The notes under the pieces were generated by a model, which did not search any database, was not told where the DNA came from, and worked only from the letters and a program-made list of their open reading frames with translations. From positions 922,717 to 986,716 of the forward strand of contig QAOA01003577.1 in the NCBI GenBank assembly GCA_003255065.1: 64,000 nucleotides of DNA. Direction: 5' to 3'. The stretch's first letter is position 1, and every line of letters starts with the position of its first letter. This document shows, one piece after another, positions 11,763-22,500 of the stretch. Source of the DNA: Cercis canadensis. Lineage: Eukaryota; Streptophyta; Magnoliopsida; Fabales; Fabaceae. The position numbers were made by a program, and so were the translations under genes.

Positions 11763-12165
11763 GAGATCCATGTTGTTAAGGAAATAAGAGCTTGGATGGA
11801 TTCCTAGGCAAGAAATCTTTGTTGAGTTTGTTTTCTTTAGTCATATATACATGATTGTTGATTCATATATAATGATTTCTTTAAATATATAATCTCAATA
11901 AGATGTCTACAATTTTATTTGAAAGGAAAGAATTTATGTGGAAAACACATGAATCTGCTATCTGTGACCTCTTTTGGCTTTCTGCTATTTGTTACCTTTA
12001 AAACAAGTTGACTATATGCAAGTTAATCAAGGAGCAAAGGATTTTAGCAAAGTAATAATAATATAATAATCAAATAAAAGGAACAAGGGAGACAATTATC
12101 CAAATGTCAACTGAGATTCAATAACGATATTTGTAAAAAATCTCCAAATGTCAATTGAGATTCAA

Positions 12166-13436
12166 TCACCATATTTGTAAGAAAGTGAGCAGGGGCAACT
12201 ACCAATAAATTAGCAGTACACTTCTACTCTTGATAACTACATTACTCTCCATCTTAGATGCTAAAGATCCTCCCTCTGCTTTCTAATAAAGTGAGCCGAT
12301 AATAGCCATATTAAACCACATCAAACGGTCACTTCAATCTGCACAAAATGGCAAGATGTAAGAACTCAACTGAAACATGATACTGCGTAGAAAAGAATGG
12401 GAGAATTTTTAAGTTCCTTCTAGTTTGTTGATGAGTATTGGATAAAGCTTCTAATCTTTATATTGACCATCTTTTACATAGAATGCAAAGATATAGATAA
12501 ATAAATCCATTAAAATACATTTCAAATGCTTAGGTAAAGTTATAGAGGGACAAACAAGCATACATAGACTCACAGCACATAAACAAAACAAATTCATATC
12601 ACAGAAACTTTATAGTGGAACTACCACCAAGACATGCATGAATTTCCAAGAAGAATAGCATAAAACATTCAGAGAACAAAAAATCGTAGCCAATAGGAAA
12701 CAGCAGGAACTATAAATACATCTGTTACGTTGATAGCTAGCTCCATAATATGGTCTTCTTCCCCCTGCAACAAAAACCATAATATTTATCACTAATACTG
12801 CTGGCATCAAAGGCAAACAAAAATGATCGTTAACAAAATAGGGATACTGGTTACTGTTTTCTCAGGATAAATAAATAAATAAATGATTATAAAAATGATG
12901 ATGAAAAATTGTATTATACAAGCTTTAGATTATTGGCATGTTCTGAATGCCACCAGAATAAATTCTTTGACCAGTTAGAGACGGGGTGGGGAAGCATAAG
13001 TTTTTATATAGCCTTCCAATTAGTCTTGAGGAAACATCAAACCAGTAATATAACAATCCATAAATGGAAAAGTTTTAATCTAATCTTTTACAATAGTTGA
13101 CTGCCAATTTTGAGAAGCCAGGAAAGCAAATAAGGAAAATCATGCATTCTAGGATAACATATCTATACAATCAATACACTACATGAAAAAGATGACAATC
13201 TTCATTTAAAAGAAAGAATTATATCATACTGTGAGATGCAAATAATATAACATCCTTTCTATCAGACAAACTCCACCAAATTGCCATGTGAGCAACAAGT
13301 TACACAATTATATGGAGGATGGTTAAGAAAGAATTCAAGCGTCAAAACTATAAACAAACCCACAAGCAATAACCAAAGCCCTATATAGTATAAGCAATAA
13401 CAATATCATCATTGTTTGATAGCTACAGAGCCACAA
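12166..13436. other. 3' flank of the RRM gene and duplication boundary
   Basis: Single-copy AT-rich DNA between the phytocyanin duplication and the stop codon of the minus-strand RRM gene. Part of it is probably 3' UTR of that gene. The only coding-like piece is the candidate alternative exon at 12610-12774. Confidence 0.45.
12610..12774 (-). CDS. Candidate alternative terminal exon of the RRM gene
   Basis: A TTTTTGTTGCAG acceptor at 12777-12775 is followed by an open frame starting G-R-R-P-Y-Y-G-A-S-Y-Q-R-N and ending TAA at 12612-12610. A donor exists inside the annotated last exon of the RRM gene (CATCAAG, with GTGATT starting at 13474). Splicing it to this acceptor keeps the frame and gives ...SYQHQGGRRPYYGASYQRN, an Arg/Gly/Tyr-rich tail typical of RNA-binding proteins. 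The final part is hydrophobic and less convincing. Splicing within the 3' UTR would be the simpler alternative. Confidence 0.35.
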   Translation of the reverse strand, partial: FVAGGRRPYYGASYQRNRCIYSSCCFLLATIFCSLNVLCYSSWKFMHVLVVVPL

Positions 13437-16400
13437 TCAGCTCAATTTTAGCTTACTGGACAAATCCAAATCACCTTGATGCTGGTAGGAAGGAGGAGGC
13501 AACAATCCATCACCATGAGGAATAGCACTGTAAAAAACAATCATTGAAAAAAACTTATCACTAGTCAATGAACAGAACGGAGGAAGATGTTGATTAAGTC
13601 GATAACTACTAATTTTAGTTTTGGTGCAGTTGATGCATATCCTGATCAATTAATTAAAATAGTAACTGTTAGGAAAGCTTTTAAAACGTCAGCCACTAAG
13701 AAAGCAGAATCAAAACCAGATTTCCAATTTCTAGGTCAGCCGTCTAAAAGATATGCTCGCATATCATAGTCATAGGTCAGAAAATACTATGCACAAGAAT
13801 AAGTTATTTCAAACTTAAAATAAAATTAAGCTAGCCTTCTACAAAATTATACACCTGTACATGGAAAGAAGGTTGAGAAGATGGCTCATAAACATGTAAT
13901 TCATGAAGGGGAGAAATCATAAAACATTGTATAAAGCTCCTGAAATGGTTTACCTGATAGTAATTATGTCCTTCTTGTACCACTCTTTCTAATATCCCAA
14001 TTATTTACATTTACTTGAGTGTCAATAAACATCTTTAGCCATATATTAGAAGTTGAAAACTGATACTTTATCATTCTCACTCTATGTCCAGTTCATGATA
14101 ACTATACAGAATTTAACTTTTACCATTGGTATTACACATCATTAACCAATAATATATACAGAAGCACCCCATTATGATGCCAACATTATCGCCCTTTAAA
14201 AGGAGTAATAAAAATTGATTATTCTCCGGTTTAAGCCGATGAGCTAAAAAGTATGTCCAAAGAAGGTAGGAGAAATATAAGTCAGAAGTACCTTGTGCTT
14301 GGAACTGGCAATGAACTTGCCAGATGACGATGAGTATATCCTCTAGAATCTATAAGTGGAGGATTATAGCACCTTTGAGGATATAATTGAAGCATATTAA
14401 TGTATCCTGGATGATATGAATGCATATGATCACCTCCCTGTTCATAGATGAAGGAAGGTGTGAGAAATGGGAAGACATGCATCACAATGTACGAGGTAAA
14501 TCCAGCAGCCAATTCGTAGACTTACCCTCTCAGAAAAAGGATGGTTCCATGTAGGTAGAAAGCAAGGTTGAAGTGCAACTACAGGGCCTATCCATGTGAC
14601 GGGTAATCACAGAATTTAGAAAAATAATGACTAAACTATGGTGGTTTCAACACTTAAACAAGGACTCAAATGTACAAAGTAGAACAGCGCCTCTTCGCAT
14701 TTACCTCAAACTTGCCCCACATTGAGTATAATAAAAACAGTGGAACTAAACATAAGTTAATTCTATTTCAGCTACTATTTGATACCTGAGCCAAATTTTT
14801 TTTGCCACTCCATCCAATGGGCTTGCTGTCTTACTTTTCGCACAGCTTCTGCAGTTTTATAATCCAATATATCGCTCTTTCTCTTGTCATTTTTTCGGGG
14901 AGTTTTCCCGTTGTTTCTTGGTTGATTAGGCTTATTACCACCTGGCCAGAGGAAGCACAATTTCATCAGATTATATTTCAAAGAATCCAAGAACAAAATA
15001 ATGATTTTGAGGCATCAACCATCATATGGATGGTTAAAAGTAAACAGAACAAAACACGTTTCATCATCCTGCTCATATAGATTCCATATTAGGAATTTAA
15101 CTCAAGAGCCAAGAACTGAAATCACCAAGTAATAATCTCTACGGTCCCAAATACTGAACCATACTGAATTAACAATTTTAATAAAGGACAATGCTACAAG
15201 ATGACAGAACCTTATTGAGGAGTTCTACCTCAAGAGTCTATCAATATGAACATTATCTATATAAATTGCTACTCGATTATATTCTCCCTCAGTTTCCCCA
15301 TTGTTGTCTAAGACAAAGGGTGAAAAACATACTTGCTACTAAAAAATTAAATGAAGACTCACATTGCGGCACCTCGGATTTCTGTTTAATGATTGGGCTG
15401 GAGACCTTTTCATCGAATTTTTCCAATACAGGTTTTAATAGGAATGCTTTCACATTGACCTAGAAAAGAAAGTAGTAATACCAGTTATCCATTAAGTCAA
15501 AGATATTAGCTAGATAAGTATAATGGGAAATACACACCATGCTGTGACCCAACATTATTCAATAAATCATATTGATTTAGTTCATACAAGTAGCCCAAAG
15601 GGCTTCTAGTCTTGTACCTTTTGGAGCTTATCCAACTTCTTTTGGAGATTCTGGCAATTGCAAGCATTTTGAGCATCTTTGCAAGTTTGAAGTTCTACAA
15701 ATCCATATCCAAGATTATGCCCAACGTTATTTGGATCCATAATTACAGACACTTTTTCAATTCTTTCAATGCCAATCTCTTTCAACAATTTGATGACCTG
15801 CACACACAGAATAATCCTTTTTCGTAATACAATATCAAAGTAAAGAAGATGATTGAAGTAATCAATGATGCATGCAAAACGCTCACATCTTCATTCTTCC
15901 ACTTCTTATCAATATTGCTGAGTAATATGTTGCCTTCAACAGGTGCTGTGGCACATTTTCTTCCAGATATCTGTAGATGAATTTCAAATACTTAAGTCAT
16001 TTATGACATGATCAATATCAACACCTCTACAAGAGTGATTATCAAGGAAGTACCTAAGGTTTTGCCAAATTGGTAGAAACTTTTAACATCATAACATATT
16101 GATAGCTTATTTTCTCACATGATGATAAGTACTGAGTAAGGAGGATAAGAGTAATAATAAGAAAAGACACTTGCTTTTAGAACAAAGCAATTTTGCATCT
16201 AAGACAGAAACTCCGACAGACCATATGGATTATGTACTCACCATATGAATATCAATAGAAATATTGCCAAAGATGTTATCGGACATTAAATTACATTCAA
16301 GCATGCAATTGCATTCTATATCTTGAAATGGTGGATATAAAAAAAACTTTGTACGTTAAAAAGTGCAAATGGAATAATAGTATGATCTTTCCAATGAGAT

Positions 16401-17507
16401 AGAGTGAGACCCTACGAATATACTAGGAGACCACTTCTTTGGCAGAACATTCAGGTCATAAACAATTCAAATAATGGGAATTCTGAATCCTACTTCAAAT
16501 AATAATATATTGACAAAGTATATTAGGCACAAAGACAGTCCAACAACCAGCTCTCAAGTCAACACATATAAAACCTCAAGAACTAGATGTAAAATGCTGG
16601 TACAACTTAAAAAAGCAAATACAAGCGCGGCATATGATCAGATACTTTCCTATGACGCTAACAGATTGATAGTGCTTTTCCATCCTAATTTCATATGTCC
16701 ATCAATAAAAACAAATTGCAGGAAACATACCTCGATTTTAGTATATTTCTCCAAAACCCTTTTAGCATCATCTGCAGAAGAGTACCGCACAAGTGCATAG
16801 CCCTTATTTGTCCCAGTCAGATCATCCTTCACCAATGTCAATTGAACAATCTCACCCATTTTCTGAAAAAGTTTCCTGATGACTTCCTCCTTTACATTCA
16901 TGTCCAGTCCACCGACGAAAATCTCCATTTTACTCGTTCTTTGCCACTCCAAAACTTCCCCCATACCACCCTCTTCTTTTAAGGGACTTTCAATGCCCTT
17001 TTTCACATCTTCCTTTACCTCCTCTTTGTCTCTACCAATCGCATCCTCAGCTACATCCATAAGGGTATCCTCCCCAGACACCTGGGTGACAGAGACAGAT
17101 TTCCCTGTTGCATCCCCATTCTCCTGCAACCCATCTACATCTGAAGAACAATCATTTACTATAAAGTTGATCAGAGAACCACCCCTTTTTTTTCTCTGGC
17201 AAGCTTTTAACGTCCTTGAGCTTTCAGCTTCAACTGAAGCTGAAGCATCCCGGGTACAATGTTTGACTTCCTTTTTGGCATTAACAAAACTTCCAATCTT
17301 TTTATCTGGGGTTTCTTTGAAACCAATTTCTAGTTCATCTTTCGCCGCAGCATCGGCACAAGGAAGAAATGGATCATCATCGAATGTGGAATTTGAAGAT
17401 TGAGAAGGACGTTTGATAATACAGGGAGCAGGAGGTGTGCGTTTAGCTGTGGCTCTAGGAACTAGCCAAGGACGAGGCCCTGGTCGTAGCCCTTTCTTCA
17501 TAGCCAT
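13437..17507 (-). CDS. Two-RRM nuclear RNA-binding protein (hnRNP Q-like)
   Basis: Eight exons on the minus strand: 17507-16731, 15970-15887, 15797-15618, 15459-15363, 14941-14786, 14578-14526, 14437-14292 and 13527-13437. They total 1584 nt and encode 527 residues, in frame at every junction. Residues 1-190 are a basic and then acidic low-complexity region with Lys/Arg clusters that could act as nuclear signals. RRM1 covers about 195-268, with RNP2-like IFVGGL and RNP1-like KGYALVRY. RRM2 covers about 272-340, with ILLSNI and LGYGFVEL. After it come a Lys-rich segment (about residues 390-415) and a Tyr/His/Pro-rich tail ending SSKLKLS. The fold suggests mRNA binding or processing; targets are unknown. 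The ATG at 17507 is the first in frame and is followed by MAMKKGLRPGPRPW. A read-through of the RRM1 donor meets a stop soon after. Confidence 0.9.
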
Positions 17508-18461
17508 TTTTCTCAGTCTCGGAGGCCTCTTCCTTTTGGTGCCTCTCGCGAGTGAAGAGAAACGAAGGTGGCAACAAGTGTACGTAGCAGTGCTGGGAAA
17601 AGGGATGGCAATTACGCAAATTTGAAATTTCTATTTGGCTGCCCTGCCAGTGTTGTTTTTGGTATTTTTATAGGTGTAAGAGATTAGGTGATATTTATGA
17701 AAAGGAGATATGGATGGTATCCTATTACATATTCACAGAAGGAAAAAAAAAAAAAGTTTTCACACTTTAAATGGTTATTAGAATCCATAAAGAAAATTGT
17801 AAAATTAATGCTGTATTCAATTTCTGGCAAAAAACAAAATGCTGTATTTAATTGCATATAATCCAAGAGAGAAATGTAATCAATTATCTCATTAAAGATC
17901 TTCATCTTTTAGTAATTTTTAGAAGAAAAAAAAAAGCGAATCACATAGACTTCTTAATTAGGAGATTCCAAAGAAATTAATGGTGCATATAAAAGAAAAA
18001 GAAATTAATGGTGTATTTAATTGCATTAATCATTTTGATTAATTTCCTTTCATCATCTTAATTAAAAATCTTGTACACTTAACAATATAATGGTCATTTT
18101 ATAACTTTAATATTCAATGGATTTATGGATCACACGCAATATTGCAAAGATTTGTTTGTCTTTTTGGAAAAAGATGCAGGTTATAAGAATTGTAACAACT
18201 TTTCAGTAATTTTTCGTCCCTCTTCTTACAAAATTTTTGAAACTCGCACATGTGTCACGCCATAAAATCCCCTACTTTTGTAGTTGAATTTATCAAAACT
18301 CTTTACAAAAGTACCCAAAAAAAAAAAAACTCTTTACAAACCAATTCAGTCAATTTTAAGTTACAAGCGGTTATGGAACTTTTATCAAACAATAGTATAA
18401 TAACCTTTTCCATAACAATATTTCCACATTTACACAAGAAGCATAAAAGAATATCACTAGT
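17508..18461. other. Intergenic: RRM gene promoter side and 3' flank of RTM2-like gene
   Basis: The first ~130 bases are GC-richer and should hold the 5' leader of the RRM gene. The rest is AT-rich with short A-runs. I see no further gene or element. Confidence 0.5.
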
Positions 18462-19380
18462 CTAATTGTGAAAAGAATCAGCCATGATGCTTTTGCACAT
18501 GTCTGTTATATAACTTCCTATAACCAATATCACAATGACCACAATCATTAATTTGAAAGCAACGTCTCTAGTTGTTTCTGGTGGTAACCCTGAATTATGT
18601 TCCGCAAATTCATGATGATGATCATCATCATCTGCTGCATCAATAGCATCTCCTAGTGCTTCATGGCGTCTGTGTTTACCTTCTTTTCCTAGTGCTTCAT
18701 GATGATGATGATGATCATCATCTGCAGCATCAATATCATGTCCTAGTGCTTCATGGCGTCTGTGTTTACCTTCTTTTCTGATGCTCCATCCTTTAAATTC
18801 TAGATACCGATGACCTGTCTCTTCGTCTTCCTCTTCTATTTCGTCGTGTTCATATTCAGATATTTGTCTAATTTCCTGTTCTTTTTGAGGACTTGTAGGG
18901 ATTTTCTTTGGCATTACCACCGAAAGAATACTGTGCATGAAATTGGCATGGATGGCATCTACGTTGCAAAATGTTGGAAGTTCAACTTCTTTATTGAAAC
19001 GCTTCCATCGTGTTCCATCCAACGGACGCTCTCCGCTTATTACTATAAAACCAAGATGGTTCACCTGAACTCGTATTTGCTCCCTCCTGAACCCTGCAAC
19101 AAAAACCTCTCATAATTTTTTGAGCCAAACAACTGAGATTTACAATAATAATATACAACAATTTACACTTACTATCAAATTAACTAGTTTGGCCTTATGA
19201 GCATTTACAGAGTATATATAATACAGAATAAACACTTATAAATAAATAAATAAAAACATAATATAAATATAGAACATATATACCAGGAAGATGAACTTCA
19301 AAGGTGTCGCGGCCTTCATCTCTACGCCACTTGCAGACAGGATCAAAATCCTCGTAAGACCGGTTAGGCTTAGCTTCCAT
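18462..19380 (-). CDS. RTM2-like HSP20-family protein with His/Asp-rich repeat and C-terminal membrane anchor
   Basis: Two exons, 19380-19284 and 19093-18462, encode 242 residues. Residues ~14-100 form an alpha-crystallin-type domain (WRRDEGRDTFEVHLPG, then FRREQIRVQVNHLGFIVISGERP and WKRFNKEVELP). An acidic stretch follows (EIEEEDEETG). Residues 139-194 are two tandem copies of a KEGKHRRHEALG-IDAADDD-HHH unit. Residues ~212-228 (LMIVVIVILVIGSYI) are a single membrane segment close to the C-terminus. The domain order, HSP20 fold plus tail anchor, matches RESTRICTED TEV MOVEMENT 2 and related plant proteins. Arabidopsis RTM2 acts in phloem against long-distance virus movement, but most homologues have unknown roles, so function here is not assigned. 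The start is the ATG before EAKPNRSYEDF, as expected for the family. Confidence 0.88.
18612..18778 (-). repeat. In-gene tandem repeat encoding the His/Asp-rich units
   Basis: Two ~85-90 bp units differ mainly in the number of ATG/ATC triplets, which encode His and Asp on the minus strand. Each reads through CTTCATGGCGTCTGTG and TTTACCTTCTTTTC. Unit similarity suggests recent slippage within the gene. Confidence 0.85.
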
Positions 19381-19660
19381 TGCAGAGGCTTTGTGTGATT
19401 TAGTTTTAGTTCTGAGGTTTCTTGGATCATGAGGGTTTTATATATATATGTGCCTCTCTTATAGATTGCAGCAGAAGAGACTTGAAGAAAAAGAGGGCTT
19501 GAAGGTTTCTTAATTTGGGGTTCATCTTTAGTAAGAATTATTCTTTGTTTTTGGTTTCCCTTGTAAGTTTTCTTCCTCTTTAGTAGTAGTTTAGTGGTTA
19601 TATTGTGTTTGAAGATGCGCTCTTACTAACATTCTTTTTGTTCCATTCGTGATAACTAGG

Positions 19661-19770
19661 CATGCATGGGATCACGTAATTAAACCAACAAGTTCTACTT
19701 TATTCTCTTTTAACTACACATGCATGGGATCACGTAACTAGACCAACAAGTTGAAGTTTATTCTCTTTTT
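19661..19770. repeat. Direct repeat upstream of the RTM2-like gene with CATGCATG and ACGT motifs
   Basis: Two ~50-bp copies, 58 bases apart, share CATGCATGGGATCACGTAA, then ACCAACAAGTT and TTATTCTCTTTT. CATGCATG is an RY-type element and CACGTA contains an ACGT core. The repeat lies ~300-400 bp upstream of the minus-strand start, so it may be a duplicated promoter module. Confidence 0.65.
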
Positions 19771-21222
19771 TTTTTTTTTTGGTAAATTTGTTGAAAAGTT
19801 TCATTTCACACATTGGCTGAGAGTAGTGTAAGAAGCAAGCCACGTAATTTTTTTTTTTCTTGTATTGGGATCACTTGGTGTTTAGGGAAATATTTTCAAT
19901 GTTTAGATCACTTTTTTTAATTCCAATAAGCGAAATGATAAATAAAAAAAATAAATAAATAAAAAACATGGTGACGGAAGTAGTGTTTTCTTTATTCTTA
20001 CAAGCTAGTTACTTGATGCCCCTAACGAAACACATTGAGAATTCCTTTTTTGAGAAACAAACTAAACTCGATTCTCTTCTGTTTAATGAATTTGAATTTT
20101 ACTTATTTTAACATATAAATTGAGGGTTTCGTAATGATAATGAATCTTATTAAATGCTACAAGAACCAGATTAATTATATTACAAAATTTGTATATTTTT
20201 TACTCAAGGTAGCAATCAATTTATCATTAGCTCATATAAGCAATTTAATCAAGGGTCTCGAGTTTGAGCCCTTGAACATGCAACTGTGTCTGTTGGGAGA
20301 ACTTTGTCGCCCTTATGGTTCTTCTCGGCTCGAAACCAGATTAGTCGGACGAAGCCCAGATACCGGTGAAAAACCAAAAATATATAACAGCTTAAGAGGA
20401 CATTTGTTTCTTTGGATTCCACACCATGTAGCTAGCTCCATTTCCTTTGGCGTGCCGTGTTGATGAGCCAATATGAAATTAGACCATTCATCCCTTAAAT
20501 AAAATAAGTCATTCTATCATGTGTGTGTGTTCTTTTTTTTAAAAAGAAAAAAAAATAGTCTGAAGTAAAATACTAAAAGAAAAGTTTTTGAAGGGACATT
20601 TCAACGATTAAGCATTGAGTAATGAAGTCTCACGTTCAATTCTTATTGCAATTAGGTAAGGAGAGATTATAAAAGTGATAAGATAATGTTGCAGAGTGGC
20701 GGAGTTTTAAGAGGAAATAGGGATTTGGGCAAAGGAAGGAGGAAGAAGCGAAGACCTGATGTGCAGCCTTCATCCTAATTGTAACGACGTCGTTTAGTGC
20801 TTCCCTAACTCTTTTTTCTTTTTTCATTCATTTTTTAAAACTTTTTTTCCACCTCAGCAGCACTTTTTGGTCATTAGAAAATTACTAAGATTTTAACATA
20901 TCACATAAGCATTTAACGTGATACATCATCAATTCCGTTAATCTGTCAAAGGGTGAATTATTTTGTTATAGATGTTTAATCTTTTAAATATTATTTTGTT
21001 ATTACTTATTTTTAAAAAAATTATTTTATTAAATCTTAAATCTTTGAACAACTCAAATATATATTTACTTTTGTATAATTCATCAATTCTATATGCTATT
21101 GCTGTTCAGCTAATCATTTTGATCATTTAACACACAAAAGCAACTCAAAAGACTTATCTAAACTACTCTGTCCTCATGGCCAGATTATTTTTTTTTTAAA
21201 AAAAAAAAAAACTACTCTGTTA
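19771..21222. other. Intergenic, with a possible retroelement fragment near 20240-20440
   Basis: AT-rich DNA between the RTM2-like promoter and the annexin stop codon. The stretch 20240-20440 is GC-richer, with phrases such as GGGTCTCGAGTTTGAGCC and GATTAGTCGGACGAAGCCC that resemble tails of plant SINE- or RTE-type retroelements. No target-site duplication was found. A short GTGTGTGT run lies at 20520. Confidence 0.35.
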
Positions 21223-22500
21223 TCAACAAGTTTTGCTGCTATAAACATTAGGAACAGATGGAACTGTTGTAGGAGAAGGTGTAGCTCTTGTGGCCAAGGC
21301 AAGCAGAAAGTCTCTGTAGTCCCCAGATGAAATGCTTTCACATATAACATGAGGAAGTTCCTTCCCATACTTTTCGTTGAAAACCCTTTTAATCTCATCC
21401 ATATCTACCTCAGCCCTGCTCACCAGTACTCGTGCCAAGGTTTCTTCGCTGCTTCTTTCCCCTTTCATGCTCGCAACCAGTGCCTACCAATATTAACACA
21501 AACTGCAACTTATTTCCAGTTTTTAGATAAGCAATTCCTTCAAGTTTGAAACAGCAATTTGGGGGCTTTCTTTGAAAAAAATTACCTTTGCATAATAGTT
21601 TGCTGGATTACATATGTATTTCACAACCAGCTTCAGAGCCTTCTCAAATTCCCCAAAGTTCCCCCTTTTGAGAGACTAAAACAAACAGTGCATGGAAGAA
21701 ACTTAAAAACAAATTTCAGATCCATCAAATTATAAAAATGAATTTTTTAAAATACCTTTGTGTAGTCATGTCCATAGATGTGTTTATAACTCAAAAATGT
21801 AAGCTTTAGTTGGGGAATGCTCCTCTTACTAAGAATTTCTAGTACCACTGCTTCTTCTATGGCTCCTGCTGGGCCTCCTTCCCCTGTTTCATAGAGCCTC
21901 CTTGCATCACACTTGGAGATATGCTGGCTAACATCTATTTGGTGAGCTTTGTGGGATGCAGCCAATGCCAAAAGAATCTACTTCACCAAACCCACATCCT
22001 TAATTTCATAAAAACTAAAACTTGCACAAGCCATTTGGTATATTACCCAAGGAGTTTACCTTTTGGAATGAATGTGGAGGATCCAAATTGACAATGTCTT
22101 GGTCCAGCACCCTGGTGAATCTTTTCTGGTAAGCCTGTTTGATAAGAAGGATGTGGCTTGATTTTCGACCCAAGAAGATTTCCAAAAGAGCCTTGAAATT
22201 GGGTTCATCTTGTTCAAGAACTTCCCTCACCATAATAGCGTCCCTGTCATGTGGGTCAAGCATCCATAAGGACAAAGCAGAGGCTTTCGTGGATGAAACC
22301 CCAGCTTCATATCTTTGAAGGGGAATTATCAAGTCTTCCCCATACACACCCTTGTAGGTCTCTCTCAGTTGCTGTCGCTGGAGCTGGGTTAGGCAAACCA
22401 TAGAGGGAATCAATTGGCTCAAGCTTCCCAAAGAATCATGAATTTTCTTGCAATCAAGCTCCAAATTGTGGTTACTCATGGTTAGAATGTTGGTAGCCAT
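21223..22500 (-). CDS. Annexin lacking canonical calcium-binding loops
   Basis: Four exons, 22500-22060, 21977-21756, 21675-21586 and 21483-21223, encode 337 residues, near the usual ~315 of plant annexins. Four annexin repeats can be followed, with family landmarks [64 protein letters not shown] and [12 protein letters not shown] plus [11 protein letters not shown] near the end. The G-x-G-T calcium loop expected in repeat 1 is replaced by SLGSLSQ, and that of repeat 4 by KGERSS, so type II calcium sites appear to be lost. Annexins bind acidic phospholipids and act at membranes; this member may do so without calcium or in another way. The family is certain, the annexin subtype is not. The start ATG ([10 protein letters not shown]) is the first in frame. 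Confidence 0.9.

Larger units (their letters stand above)
8765..12165 (+). repeat. Tandem segmental duplication, unit 2 (phytocyanin locus)
   Basis: Direct repeat of 5977-8764, starting at the same CATAGTCGATGGG motif and staying similar until about 12165. It is longer because of a 758-bp solo LTR (10020-10777) and lacks a ~110-bp stretch found in unit 1 near 7310-7430. The coding regions are nearly identical, while intergenic parts carry scattered SNPs and small indels. That fits a recent duplication, or two haplotypes placed in series by the assembler. Confidence 0.9.

Noticed and set aside
18612-18778. Repeat in the RTM2-like gene as another assembly overlap artefact
   Set aside because: No N lies between the units, they keep the reading frame, and they differ internally in triplet number, as in-gene slippage does.
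20134-20463. 109-aa open frame between the RTM2-like and annexin genes
   Set aside because: It runs across a GC-richer retroelement-like stretch and matches no protein family. The repeat reading is more likely.
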